Shown here one piece after another: positions 17,842 through 25,431 of a stretch of 64,000 nt of DNA. The DNA is from Piscinibacter caeni. GTDB taxonomy: Bacteria > Pseudomonadota > Gammaproteobacteria > Burkholderiales > Burkholderiaceae_C. Both the position numbers and the translations under genes were made by a program. Location of the stretch: the NCBI GenBank assembly GCA_003265685.1, contig QJOU01000028.1, forward strand, positions 1-64,000, given 5' to 3'. Every line of letters starts with the position of its first letter. Positions within the stretch are counted from its first letter, which is position 1. The notes under the pieces were generated by a model. That model worked only from the letters and a program-made list of their open reading frames with translations, had not been told where the DNA came from and made no database searches.

Positions 17842-18867
17842 ATGTTCGAGACCTGCATCGCGGGCAGCCTGCCCAAGCCCGGCTGGCTGGCCGAAACCGA
17901 CAAGCTCTGGCCGCAGTGGAAGGCCGCCGGCGCCGAGCTCGAGCAGGCCAAGCGCGACGCCACGCTGCTGGCCATCAAGGAGCAGGAGGACGCCGGCCTG
18001 GACATCGTCGGCGACGGCGAGCAGGCGCGCCAGCACTTCGTGCACGGCTTCGTCGAGCGCGTCGGCGGCATCGACTTCGAGCACAAGGTGAAGATGGGCA
18101 TCCGCGACAACCGCTACGAGGCGATGGTGCCGCAGGTCGTCGCCCCGCTCACGCTGCCCGGCCGCGTGCACGCGATGGAGGCGCGGCTGGCGCGTGCGCA
18201 CACGAGGAAGACGCTGAAGTTCACCCTGCCCGGGCCGATGACCATCGTCGACACGGTGGCCGACCGCTACTACGGCGACAAGGTCAAGCTCGCCTTCGCG
18301 TTCGCCGAGCTGCTCAACCAGGAGGCGCTGGCGCTGCAGGCCGACGGCGTGGACATCGTGCAGTTCGACGAGCCCGCGTTCAACGTGTACATGCAGGACG
18401 CGGCCGACTGGGGCGTGGCCGCGCTGGAGCGTGCCGCCCGGGGCCTGACCTGCAGGACCGCGGTGCACATCTGCTACGGCTACGGCATCCAGGCCAACAT
18501 CGCCTGGAAGCAGACGCTGGGTGAGCAGTGGCGCCAGTACGAGCAGGTGTTCCCGGCGCTGGCAAAGAGCCGCATCGACCAGGTCTCGCTCGAGTGTTTC
18601 CACTCGCACGTGCCGGCCGAGCTGATGGCGCTGCTGGCGGGCAAGGACGTGATGGTGGGCGTGATCGACGTGGCCAGCGAACAGGTCGAGACGCCCGAGG
18701 AGGTGGCCGACACGATAGGCCGCGCGCTGCAGTTCGTGCCGAAGCACCGGCTCTTCCCGTGCACGAACTGCGGCCTCGCGCCGATGCCGCGCGCGGTGGC
18801 GCAGGCCAAGCTCGAGGCGCTGGCGCGCGGCGCCGCGCTGGCACGCCAGCGCTACGCCGCGGCCTGA
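17842..18867 (+). CDS. Core-type (MetE C-terminal-like) methionine synthase
   Basis: A 341-residue protein equal to the catalytic C-terminal half of cobalamin-independent methionine synthase, without the N-terminal half of MetE. Zinc/homocysteine ligands are visible as H-x-C in VHICYGYG near residue 208 and Cys in [11 protein letters not shown] near 307, with LECFHSH and QFDEPAFN between. Core proteins of this length are described as folate-independent methionine synthases (Mes families) that need a separate methyl donor. Those of the MesD type work with a DUF1852 partner (MesX); no such gene is next to it here. Divergent from the GGDEF gene with 117 bases between. Confidence 0.85.
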   Translation: MFETCIAGSLPKPGWLAETDKLWPQWKAAGAELEQAKRDATLLAIKEQEDAGLDIVGDGEQARQHFVHGFVERVGGIDFEHKVKMGIRDNRYEAMVPQVVAPLTLPGRVHAMEARLARAHTRKTLKFTLPGPMTIVDTVADRYYGDKVKLAFAFAELLNQEALALQADGVDIVQFDEPAFNVYMQDAADWGVAALERAARGLTCRTAVHICYGYGIQANIAWKQTLGEQWRQYEQVFPALAKSRIDQVSLECFHSHVPAELMALLAGKDVMVGVIDVASEQVETPEEVADTIGRALQFVPKHRLFPCTNCGLAPMPRAVAQAKLEALARGAALARQRYAAA

Positions 18868-18877
18868 TCGGCGCGGG

Positions 18878-19399
18878 TCAGAACCGGTAGTTCACGCCGA
18901 TCGAGTACAGATCGGTGTTGGCCTTGGTGTCGAGCGCGTCGAAGCGGTAGCGTTCCCATTCGGCGCGCAGCGCGGTGTTCCTGTCGAAGTCGTACTGCAC
19001 GCCGGCGCCGACCTTGAAGTTGGTGCCGCGGTCGCTGCCGGCCAGCGAGCTGTCGAGCTTGCCGTTGAACACGCCGATGCGGCCCAGCGCGGAGAAGCCC
19101 GCGCCCAGCGGCAGCGTGCCGACGCCGTCCAGGTACAGGCCGTCGGCCTTCACGCTGCCGGCCCCGCTGCTGAACTTGCCGAAGTTGACGTAGCCCAGCT
19201 CGGCGCCGAGGTTGGGCGTGAAGCCGTAGCCGCCATAGAGCTTGTACGCGGTGTCCTTGCGGTCGGTGGCGACGCCGCCGACGTCGTCGCCCTTCCAGTG
19301 CGACTCGCCGATGCTGCCGCCGATCGACAGGCCTTCGGCATGCGCCGCGAAGGCGGCGAGCAGGGCGGTGGCGGTCAGAGCGCGGACGATGGTTTTCAT
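18878..19399 (-). CDS. Outer-membrane beta-barrel protein (OmpA-like N-terminal domain)
   Basis: A 173-residue protein with signal peptide MKTIVRALTATALLAAFAAHA and an eight-strand barrel pattern of alternating hydrophobic/polar residues (KLYGGYGF, GAELGYVNFG, GLYLDGVGTL, FSALGRIGVF, GAGVQYDF). It ends in Tyr-Arg-Phe, the terminal-Phe signal recognised by the BAM complex. There is no peptidoglycan-binding OmpA C-terminal domain. Its 5' leader carries a 9-bp hairpin with one mismatch (19426-19446). Confidence 0.87.
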   Translation of the reverse strand: MKTIVRALTATALLAAFAAHAEGLSIGGSIGESHWKGDDVGGVATDRKDTAYKLYGGYGFTPNLGAELGYVNFGKFSSGAGSVKADGLYLDGVGTLPLGAGFSALGRIGVFNGKLDSSLAGSDRGTNFKVGAGVQYDFDRNTALRAEWERYRFDALDTKANTDLYSIGVNYRF

Positions 19400-19573
19400 G
19401 GAGGAACTCCTTCTTGGCTGATGTCCCGCCGCTTGCAGCAGCGGGTGGCGCCACGATGGGTGGCCCGCGTGAAGGCGGTTCGTCCGTGGGTAAAGCTGTG
19501 TCGGCTCGCGTAACGCGGCGCAAAGTGAGCGCGCGGCGCGGAACCCGGCCGCGGGTGCCGGCTCGAAGGCGCG
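19400..19573. other. Short intergenic region between outer-membrane protein and cupin genes
   Basis: 174 bases upstream of the minus-strand barrel gene. Besides the hairpin at 19426-19446 and an AGGAG-type Shine-Dalgarno before the ATG, I see no clear promoter or coding sequence. Confidence 0.4.
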
Positions 19574-20059
19574 CTACAGCAGGCGCAGGGCCTCGGGCCG
19601 CAGGTGTTGCAGCGCCGCGCGCACCGGGGCGTGGTCGCGCCCGAAGGCGAAGTCGGCGAACTCGAAGCCCGGCGCGACGCTCGCACCGCACAGCGCGAAC
19701 TCGCCCAGCGGCTCGGCCGCCTGCCACCACGACGCCGGCACAGCATGCCGCGGCGGCTGGCCCGCGCCGAGTTCGACGGTCTCGACGCGCTCGAGCGCCG
19801 GCGGCATCAGCCACAGCCGCAGCGGCCCGCCTTCGAGCAGGTGCCACAGCTCGTCGGAGGCAACGCGGTGCCAGGCGCTGAACTCGCCGCGCCGCAGCAG
19901 GAAGTCGATGCAGGTCAGCGCGGCGCGCGTGCCGCGGCCGTCGCCGGGCTGCACCGGCGCGCCCGAGCGGAACCACTCGCGGTAGTGGCCGCCCTCGGGG
20001 TGCGGCTGCAGGCCGAGCGCGCGGATCAGCGCGGCCGCGCGGTCGAGCGCCGCGCTCAC
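19574..20059 (-). CDS. Cupin domain protein, DUF985 family
   Basis: A 161-residue cupin recognised by LGLQPHPEGGHYREWFRS at the start, TCIDFLLRRGEFSAWHRV and DELWHLLEGGPL, then the late FELCGASVAPGF-like segment (here FALCGASVAPGFEFADF). Metal-binding candidates are the His/Glu in PHPEGGHY and WHRV...ELWH. Related proteins have been called sugar or nucleotide-sugar binding, without firm function. It starts with GTG at 20059, overlapping the stop of the 46-residue Cys-rich gene (GTGA), so the two are likely translated together. Confidence 0.88.
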   Translation of the reverse strand: MSAALDRAAALIRALGLQPHPEGGHYREWFRSGAPVQPGDGRGTRAALTCIDFLLRRGEFSAWHRVASDELWHLLEGGPLRLWLMPPALERVETVELGAGQPPRHAVPASWWQAAEPLGEFALCGASVAPGFEFADFAFGRDHAPVRAALQHLRPEALRLL

Positions 20060-20196
20060 CGCTTCTTGTCGGCGTCCTTGGCAGGTGCGGCCGCACCCGG
20101 CTTGGGCTGGTCGCCGAGCACGCTCTTGAGCGGGCAGACCGAGAAGGCCGGGCATTTGCGGCAACCGGCAGCCAGGGCGATCGGGCACAGGGTCAT
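20056..20196 (-). CDS. 46-residue cysteine-rich small protein
   Basis: A short frame from ATG (20196-20194) to TGA (20058-20056). It has four Cys at positions 4, 12, 15 and 21 (C-x7-C-x2-C-x5-C) with Pro after three of them or nearby, then a Pro/Ala/Lys-rich tail ending KDADKKR. The pattern suggests a metal or Fe-S binding knuckle. An AGAACG-type purine stretch precedes the ATG. Support for being real: the Cys spacing, and the exact GTGA overlap with the downstream cupin, the same coupling seen at other operon joints here. No function is known to me. Confidence 0.7.
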   Translation of the reverse strand: MTLCPIALAAGCRKCPAFSVCPLKSVLGDQPKPGAAAPAKDADKKR

Positions 20197-20261
20197 CGCG
20201 TTCTCCGGGGGGTGAGGATGGCGCAGCATACGCCGGCCGGGATCCGCGGCATCATCCGGGC

Positions 20262-21002
20262 ATGACCCCCTTGCTCGCTCCGCCCATCACCGCCCCCGGC
20301 AACGCCGCCGAGGTGCTGCGCCGCCAGGGCCAGGCCGTGCTCGACGCCGCCGGCCTGCGCGACCTGACCGGCCTCACCGCCGCCGAGCTCGAGGCCTGGC
20401 GCCCGGCCTGGAGCCGCCTGCCGCCGGACACCCACCTGCGCGACGGCGGCCGCTACCGGCGCCGCCGCCACGGCAGCTTCGTCGTCGAGGGCGAAAGCGT
20501 CACGCGCGTGCCGCACCGCGCCCACTGGCAGCCGGTGGACTACAACGCGCTGCACGGTGGCATCGAGCGCTGGTTCGAGCCGATCGAGCCGTCGGTGTGC
20601 GACAGCCCCGCCTGGACGCGCCTGCTGGCCGGGCTGGGCGCGCTGTTCACGCGCGTGAAGGGCGAGTCACGCTGGTACGTCGAGGCGCACCCGTTCCGCA
20701 TCGATACCACCGACGGCATCGGCCGCCCGACGCCCGAGGGCGCGCACCGCGACGGCGTGGACTTCGTGGTGGTGGTGCTGGTGGCGCGCGAGAACGTCAA
20801 GGGCGGCGAGTCGCGCGTGTTCGAGGCGGCCGGCCCGGCCGGCCAGCGCTTCACCCTCAGCGAGCCCTGGACCACCGTGCTGCTGGACGACGAACGCGTG
20901 ATCCACGAGACCACGCCGATCCAGCCGGCCGGGCCCGGTGGGCACCGCGATACCTTGGTGCTGACCTACCGGCGCGGCGGCTTCCAGGACCCGGTCGGCT
21001 GA
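20262..21002 (+). CDS. 2-oxoglutarate/Fe(II) dioxygenase family protein (PF10014 type)
   Basis: A 246-residue member of the family containing the L-isoleucine 4-hydroxylase IDO. Iron ligands are visible as H-x-D in AHRDGVDF near residue 163 and the distal His in VIHETTPI near 210; the 2-oxoglutarate-binding Arg is probably in GHRDTLVLTYRR. Typical motifs PHRAHWQPVDYNALHGG and EAHPFRI are present. It probably hydroxylates a free amino acid or small metabolite; the substrate cannot be told. Divergent from the Cys-rich small gene, and convergent with the S9 lipoprotein gene with 6 bases between. Confidence 0.85.
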   Translation: MTPLLAPPITAPGNAAEVLRRQGQAVLDAAGLRDLTGLTAAELEAWRPAWSRLPPDTHLRDGGRYRRRRHGSFVVEGESVTRVPHRAHWQPVDYNALHGGIERWFEPIEPSVCDSPAWTRLLAGLGALFTRVKGESRWYVEAHPFRIDTTDGIGRPTPEGAHRDGVDFVVVVLVARENVKGGESRVFEAAGPAGQRFTLSEPWTTVLLDDERVIHETTPIQPAGPGGHRDTLVLTYRRGGFQDPVG

Positions 21003-21008
21003 GCCCGG

Positions 21009-23018
21009 TCAGTCCAGCCTGAGCACCTGGCGCAGGAACAGCACGGTCGCGTAGAACTGGAAGTCCGCGTTCTCCTTGCGTGCGAAGCCGTGGCCCTCGT
21101 TCTCCGCGCGCAGGTACCACACCGGCGTGCCGTTCTCGCGCACCCGCGCGACGATCTGCTCGGCCTCGGTCCAGGGCACACGCGGGTCGTTGCGACCCTG
21201 CACGACGAACAGCGGCTTGACGATCCGGTGCGCGTTCGACAGCGGCGAGATGCGCTCGAGGAACGCACGCATCGCCTCGTCGCGCTCGTCGCCGTACTCG
21301 GCGCGGCGCAGGTCGCGCCGGTAGCTCTCGGTGTTGCGCAGGAAGCTGACGATGTTGGAGATGCCCACCACGTCGATCGCGCCGGCGATGCGGTCGGCGT
21401 AGGTCGCGGCCGTGGCCAGGCTCATGAAGCCGCCGTAGCTGCCGCCGCTGACCGCCACGCGCGTGGCGTCCAGGCGCGGCTGCGTGGCGATCCAGTCGAG
21501 CAGCGCGCCAATGTCCTTCACCGCGTCTTCGCGCCGGTAGCCGTCGTCGAGCGCGAGGAAGGCCTTGCCGTAGCCCGACGAGCCGCGCACGTTGGGGCGG
21601 ATCACCGCCAGGCCGAGTTCCTCGACGAAGTAGTTGCTGCGGTCCAGGAATCCCGCGCGCGCCTGCGACTCGGGGCCGCCGTGGATGTCGATCAGCACCG
21701 GGCGCCGGCCCTCGAAGCGCGCCGGCGGCAGGGTCAGCAGGCCGGAGATGCCGCGCCCGTCGAAGCTGGTCCAGCGCACCACCTGGGCCTCGGCGAACTG
21801 CTCGGGCGCCGCACCGGCCGGGGCCTGCACACGGGTCCAGGCCTCGGGGGCGCCGCCACCCGGCGCGTACGACCAGACCTGGCTCGGCGAGGTGGCGCTG
21901 CTGACCGAGAAGGCGAGCTCGGCGCGTGCGCGGTGGAAGCCGGCCTGGCCGATGCGGCCGGTCGGCAGCGGCGGCCGCTTCAGCTCGGCGAGCCGGCGTG
22001 CGTCGAACAGGCGCAGCTCGTCGCGCCCGTCGACATTGGCCTGCACGGCCAGCCAGCGGCCGTCCTCGCTGGCCACCGGGCGTTCGACGTCCCACGGGAT
22101 GTGGCGCGTCAGCGGGCGCAGCGTCTTCGTGCCGAGGTCGAACAGCGACAGCTGCAGGAACTCGCCGTCGCGGTCCGACAGCAGCCACAGGCCGCGCCCG
22201 TCGCGGCGGAAGCCGCCGGCCAGGTGGGTGGCCCGTTCGCGTGACCTGGGCGCCGGCAGCATCTGCACCAACCGACCGGTGTCCAGGCTCAGCAGCCACA
22301 GCTGCGATTCGGTGGCCGAGATCCAGCGGGTCAGCGCGACGCTGCGGTCGTCTCGCGCGACGCCGCCGACGAACCAGCCGCTGCCCGGCAGTTCGGCGAG
22401 GCGCCGCCGCTGCGTCGGCCGAGCCGGGTCGACCAGGCTCAGCACCTGGCTGACCTGCGCGCGGCTGCCGCCGGCGGCCGTGCGGTCCAGCGGCATCGAC
22501 ATCACCAGCAGCCGGCTCGAGCGGTGCAGCCAGCCCTGCATCTCGTGGCGCTCCTTCGGGTCGGTCAGCAGCGTCAGCTCGCGCGTGGCGAGGTCGAGGC
22601 GGAACAGCTGCGTGGCCTCGTCGCCGCGGCTGGCGCGCTCGAACACCAGGTACTCGCCGCGCTGCGGCTCCCAGCTCGCCTCGCGCACCGGGTCGGGCCC
22701 GTCGGTGAGCTGCTCCGGCTCGGCCAGCGGCGCGGCGATGCGGAACAGCTGCGCCGTGCTGCCGCCGGCCGCGCGGTGCGTCACCAGCATCTCGCGCCTG
22801 ACCGGATGCCACTCGACGAAGGCATGGCCGCGGAAATCGGTGTAGCGCGCCACCGCGTCGGCCAGCCGCGCCGGGATCGGCGGAATGCCCTGCACCACCA
22901 GGTCCGGGTTCGGCGCGATCACCGGCTCGGCCGGGGCGGACGGCGGCGGCGTCGTGCCCGGCGCGGTGGCGCAGGCGGCGAGCAGGCCCAGGAGGGTGGC
23001 CAGCAGCAGGCGGATCAT
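21009..23018 (-). CDS. S9 family peptidase, predicted lipoprotein
   Basis: A 669-residue prolyl-oligopeptidase-like enzyme of the acylaminoacyl-peptidase/DPP type. The N-terminus MIRLLLATLLGLLAAC is a lipoprotein signal with the lipobox Cys at 16. A beta-propeller (about 60-400) precedes the hydrolase domain with nucleophile GGSYGGFMSL near 530, the acid in QGRNDPRVP near 615 and the His in ENEGHGF near 648. Lipidation would place it in the periplasm or outer membrane, unlike the S9A enzyme at 3704-5836. Confidence 0.9.
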   Translation of the reverse strand: MIRLLLATLLGLLAACATAPGTTPPPSAPAEPVIAPNPDLVVQGIPPIPARLADAVARYTDFRGHAFVEWHPVRREMLVTHRAAGGSTAQLFRIAAPLAEPEQLTDGPDPVREASWEPQRGEYLVFERASRGDEATQLFRLDLATRELTLLTDPKERHEMQGWLHRSSRLLVMSMPLDRTAAGGSRAQVSQVLSLVDPARPTQRRRLAELPGSGWFVGGVARDDRSVALTRWISATESQLWLLSLDTGRLVQMLPAPRSRERATHLAGGFRRDGRGLWLLSDRDGEFLQLSLFDLGTKTLRPLTRHIPWDVERPVASEDGRWLAVQANVDGRDELRLFDARRLAELKRPPLPTGRIGQAGFHRARAELAFSVSSATSPSQVWSYAPGGGAPEAWTRVQAPAGAAPEQFAEAQVVRWTSFDGRGISGLLTLPPARFEGRRPVLIDIHGGPESQARAGFLDRSNYFVEELGLAVIRPNVRGSSGYGKAFLALDDGYRREDAVKDIGALLDWIATQPRLDATRVAVSGGSYGGFMSLATAATYADRIAGAIDVVGISNIVSFLRNTESYRRDLRRAEYGDERDEAMRAFLERISPLSNAHRIVKPLFVVQGRNDPRVPWTEAEQIVARVRENGTPVWYLRAENEGHGFARKENADFQFYATVLFLRQVLRLD

Positions 23019-23183
23019 CGTCGGCGGGCTCCGTGTCGCAGGCGGGGAGCGCGGATTCTGGCCCGTCCCGGCGGCGTTTCGTCGCGTGCCCGCGCCGTCC
23101 GTCGCAAACGCGTCGCGGGGGCGTGACCGGTTGCCGATACTGCCTCGCATCGACACCGACGCCACGACACCGAGGACCGCTCC

Positions 23184-23438
23184 ATGAACACGCTGACCCG
23201 CCTGCTGCCCGCCGCCCTCGCCACCGCCGCCGTGGCCGCCGCTGCCCTGCAGTTGCAGGCCAGCGAAGCCGCCGTGCTGCCGGCCCCGGTGGTGCTGATG
23301 CCCACGGTCCAGGTGATCGGCAGCCGCGAGGTGCTGCGCACCGAGGTCGTGGAGCTGCCGATGGTGACGGTGATCGGCCAGCGTCCGCTGGGCGCGCCGA
23401 CGCGCGTCGCCCAACGTGCCGCGCAGCCGAACAGCTGA
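23184..23438 (+). CDS. Small secreted protein with a duplicated VIG motif
   Basis: An 84-residue protein with signal peptide (MNTLTRLLPAALATAAVAAAALQLQA) and a mature part of about 58 residues that contains a repeat: MPTVQVIGSR near 38 and MVTVIGQR near 58, each preceded by a Val/Leu-Pro stretch. No Cys, no recognisable domain. I do not recognise the family. It is convergent with the SDR gene and both stop codons lie in one perfect hairpin. Confidence 0.7.
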   Translation: MNTLTRLLPAALATAAVAAAALQLQASEAAVLPAPVVLMPTVQVIGSREVLRTEVVELPMVTVIGQRPLGAPTRVAQRAAQPNS

Positions 23439-23457
23439 GCGTCGCGTCGACGCTCAG
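23435..23457. terminator. Hairpin holding both convergent stop codons
   Basis: Perfect 10-bp inverted repeat (23435-23444 with 23448-23457, three-base loop). The left arm contains the TGA of the 84-residue gene, the right arm the complementary stop of the SDR gene. No T-tract on either side, so termination is probable but not certain. Confidence 0.55.
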
Positions 23458-24182
23458 GCGCGCACGTCGGCCACCGGCTCGGTGCCGAAATCGGGCCGCT
23501 CGAGGAAGGCCAGCAGCCGCTGCGCCGCGGCCTCGGGGGCGAGCAGCTTGCCGTCGCGGTGCAGCGCGACGAAGGTGTCGCGGTCGGGGAACGCGGCCGC
23601 GTCGGCACTGCGCAGCTGGCGCTGCATGTCGGTGTCGAACACCCCCGGCGCGACGGAGGCCACGCGGGCGCCGTGCGGCACCAGCGCCTCCTCCAGCGCG
23701 AGGCAGCGCGTCAGGTGGTCCATGCCGGCCTTGGCGGCGCAGTAGCCGGCGCTGCTGGCCATCGCGCGGCGCCCGAGCCCGGAGGAGACGTTCAGCACGC
23801 GGCGCGGCAGGGTCCAGCCGCGGGTGCCGGCCAGGAAGGCCTGGCACAGCAGCAGCGTGGCCTCCAGCCCGACCCGCAGCGCGGCCGACAGCGCGGCCGG
23901 GTCGGCCTCGCGCAGCGGCTGCGGGGTGCTCACCACGCCGGCGTTGTTGATCAGCGTGGCCTGCTCGATGGTCGACGGGTCCTGCGCCTCCAGCCAGGTC
24001 TGCAGCCGCAACGCCAGCGGCAGCGGGTCGGCCAGGTCGTGCGGCCACTGCTCGAGCGCCCCGGCAGGCAGCGGCAGCGCATGGCGTGCGATGCCCAGCA
24101 CCCGGTCGCCACGAGCGATCAGCTGGGTGGCCAGCGCGGCGCCCAGGCCGCGCGAATGGCCGGTCAGGATCGTCAGCCGCAC
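23454..24182 (-). CDS. Short-chain dehydrogenase/reductase (SDR)
   Basis: A 242-residue classical SDR with TGHSRGLG at residues 7-14, the NNAG motif, catalytic Ser in NVSSGLG and the Y-x-x-x-K pair in YCAAKAG. The cofactor loop with Arg after the second strand suggests NADP(H). The TGHSRGLG opening resembles benzil-reductase-type SDRs. Its start is 4 bases after the stop of the Tim44-like gene, so the two are probably in one operon. Substrate unknown. Confidence 0.9.
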   Translation of the reverse strand: MRLTILTGHSRGLGAALATQLIARGDRVLGIARHALPLPAGALEQWPHDLADPLPLALRLQTWLEAQDPSTIEQATLINNAGVVSTPQPLREADPAALSAALRVGLEATLLLCQAFLAGTRGWTLPRRVLNVSSGLGRRAMASSAGYCAAKAGMDHLTRCLALEEALVPHGARVASVAPGVFDTDMQRQLRSADAAAFPDRDTFVALHRDGKLLAPEAAAQRLLAFLERPDFGTEPVADVRA

Positions 24183-24186
24183 CGGC

Positions 24187-25026
24187 TCAGGCTTGCTGCC
24201 GTTGCTGGATGCCGGCGATGGCCCAGTCGCGGCTGCCGTCGACCGGCCGTACCAGGTGCCAGACCTCGTCGAACGGCGCCGCGGCCGCGGCGCGCTGCTC
24301 GCGGATCAGCCCGTGGAAGCGCACGCTGACCACCTGACGCCCGGCCTCCTCGGCGACGTCCAGCACCTCGGCGTCGACCTGCAGCACGTCGGTCTGCTGC
24401 TCGGCGCCCTGGCGCTCCTGCAGTTCGAGCCGGATCGCGGCGAACATTTCCGGCGTCGTGAACGCGCGCAGGTCGTCCAGGTCGCCGCGGTCGTTGGCGG
24501 TCTGCAGGCGGATGAAGATCATCTTTGCCAGGCGCGCGAAGCCGGCGGCATCGAAGCCGCCGGGCAGCGGTGCAGCGGCGCTGCCGCCACTGCCCTGCGG
24601 CGGCAGCGCGGTCGGCGGGGTGGCGGCACCCGGCATGCCGGCGAACTGCAGGCCGCGCGGCGCGGCCGTCGCCGGCGCGGCGAAGCGCCGCATCAGCCAG
24701 CGCACCAGCACGATCCCCAGCACGGCCAGCAGCGCGATCGTGATGAGGTTGGCCAGTTCCTCGCCGAAGCCGAGGGCGCTCGCGAGCGCCGCAATGCCCA
24801 GGCCCGCGGCGAGCCCGGCCACGGGGCCCATCCACGAGCGGCGCGGCGCAGCGGCCGCGGCCGCCGACTGGGCCGGCGTGCCCGGCGTCGCGTCCGGCGC
24901 GCGCGAGGGCAGGCTGCGTTGCATGCCCGACGAACCGCCGCCGCCCAGGCGCTTGGCCTCGGCCGGATCGGGCAGCATGGACAGCGAGAAGACGGCCATC
25001 AGCAGGCCCAGGAACCAGCGCTTCAT
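24187..25026 (-). CDS. Tim44-like domain protein with membrane anchor
   Basis: A 279-residue protein: signal or anchor (MKRWFLGLLMAVFSLSMLP), a Gly/Ser/Ala-rich linker opening with KRLGGGGSSGMQR, two hydrophobic segments about 68-110 (AGLAAGLGIAALASALGF and LITIALLAVLGIVLVRWL), another linker, and a Tim44-like domain from about 150 (FARLAKMIFIRLQTAND...DEVWHLVRP). This architecture is common and conserved in betaproteobacteria; function is not established. GAGG lies 9 bases before the ATG at 25026; the in-frame ATG at 25035 sits directly against that GAGG and is less likely. Confidence 0.9.
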   Translation of the reverse strand: MKRWFLGLLMAVFSLSMLPDPAEAKRLGGGGSSGMQRSLPSRAPDATPGTPAQSAAAAAAPRRSWMGPVAGLAAGLGIAALASALGFGEELANLITIALLAVLGIVLVRWLMRRFAAPATAAPRGLQFAGMPGAATPPTALPPQGSGGSAAAPLPGGFDAAGFARLAKMIFIRLQTANDRGDLDDLRAFTTPEMFAAIRLELQERQGAEQQTDVLQVDAEVLDVAEEAGRQVVSVRFHGLIREQRAAAAAPFDEVWHLVRPVDGSRDWAIAGIQQRQQA

Positions 25027-25139
25027 CGTCGACATCCTCGATCGCAGGAAAGGGAAGAAGCGGCGATGGTACGGCGCGTGACCAAGCCCCTTCGGCGCAA
25101 GACCCTGTTGCAGGCACGGCGCCGCGGGCCCGGCCGCGG

Positions 25140-25168
25140 TTGACCACGCGCATCGATGCTGCGACACT
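25140..25168 (+). promoter_or_regulatory. Possible sigma-70 promoter for the RsgA-type leader transcript
   Basis: TTGACC at 25140-25145, a 17-base spacer, then GACACT at 25163-25168. The -35 matches five of six consensus bases, the -10 only three. It would start a transcript near 25175, making a leader of about 255 bases before the GTPase start. Confidence 0.4.
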
Positions 25169-25181
25169 GCGCGCCTTCGAA

Positions 25182-25201
25182 CGAGGCCGGACTCGGCCTC
25201 G
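25182..25201 (+). promoter_or_regulatory. Leader hairpin 1 upstream of the short ORF
   Basis: Perfect 7-bp stem (25182-25188 with 25195-25201, six-base loop) lying between the possible promoter and the Shine-Dalgarno of the 13-residue frame. Confidence 0.4.
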
Positions 25202-25230
25202 CATCCCAACCCGAACCGAGGAGGTGCCCG

Positions 25231-25272
25231 ATGAAGACGACTGATCTTGCCCTCCTTGCGGCCGCCGCCTGA
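25231..25272 (+). CDS. Putative 13-residue leader peptide
   Basis: ATG at 25231 to TGA at 25270-25272 encodes MKTTDLALLAAAA. It has the best Shine-Dalgarno of this region, GAGGAGGT at 25218-25225, five bases before the ATG. Directly after the stop comes a C/T-rich, G-poor stretch (25273-25320) and then two perfect hairpins before the GTPase gene. The layout fits a leader ORF controlling the downstream gene, possibly through Rho. It is too short to prove coding by sequence alone. Confidence 0.5.
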   Translation: MKTTDLALLAAAA

Positions 25273-25356
25273 CGCGCCCTCCGGGTTCCTCTCTCCCGTT
25301 TCCGGTCGAGCTTCCCGCCGCGCGCGCACGCCGCGCCGCCGCCGTCTGCCTTCGTG

Positions 25357-25404
25357 CCCGGTGCCCTGCACCGGGTGATGCGTGTCCGCGCGCTGCGCGC
25401 GGAC
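25357..25404 (+). promoter_or_regulatory. Tandem perfect hairpins before the RsgA-type GTPase
   Basis: Hairpin 2: 8-bp stem, arms 25357-25364 and 25368-25375, three-base loop. Hairpin 3: 9-bp stem, arms 25384-25392 and 25396-25404, three-base loop. GGACC at 25401-25405 inside the 3' arm of hairpin 3 can alternatively pair with GGTCC at 25418-25422, just before the start codon, giving mutually exclusive folds. No T-tract follows. Confidence 0.5.
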
Positions 25405-25431
25405 CGGACGACTCACGGGTCCTGCTCCACC

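Noticed and set aside
20857-24048. A 1060-codon minus-strand frame
   Set aside because: It spans four clearly recognised genes (2OG dioxygenase, S9 lipoprotein, small exported protein, SDR) in wrong frames.
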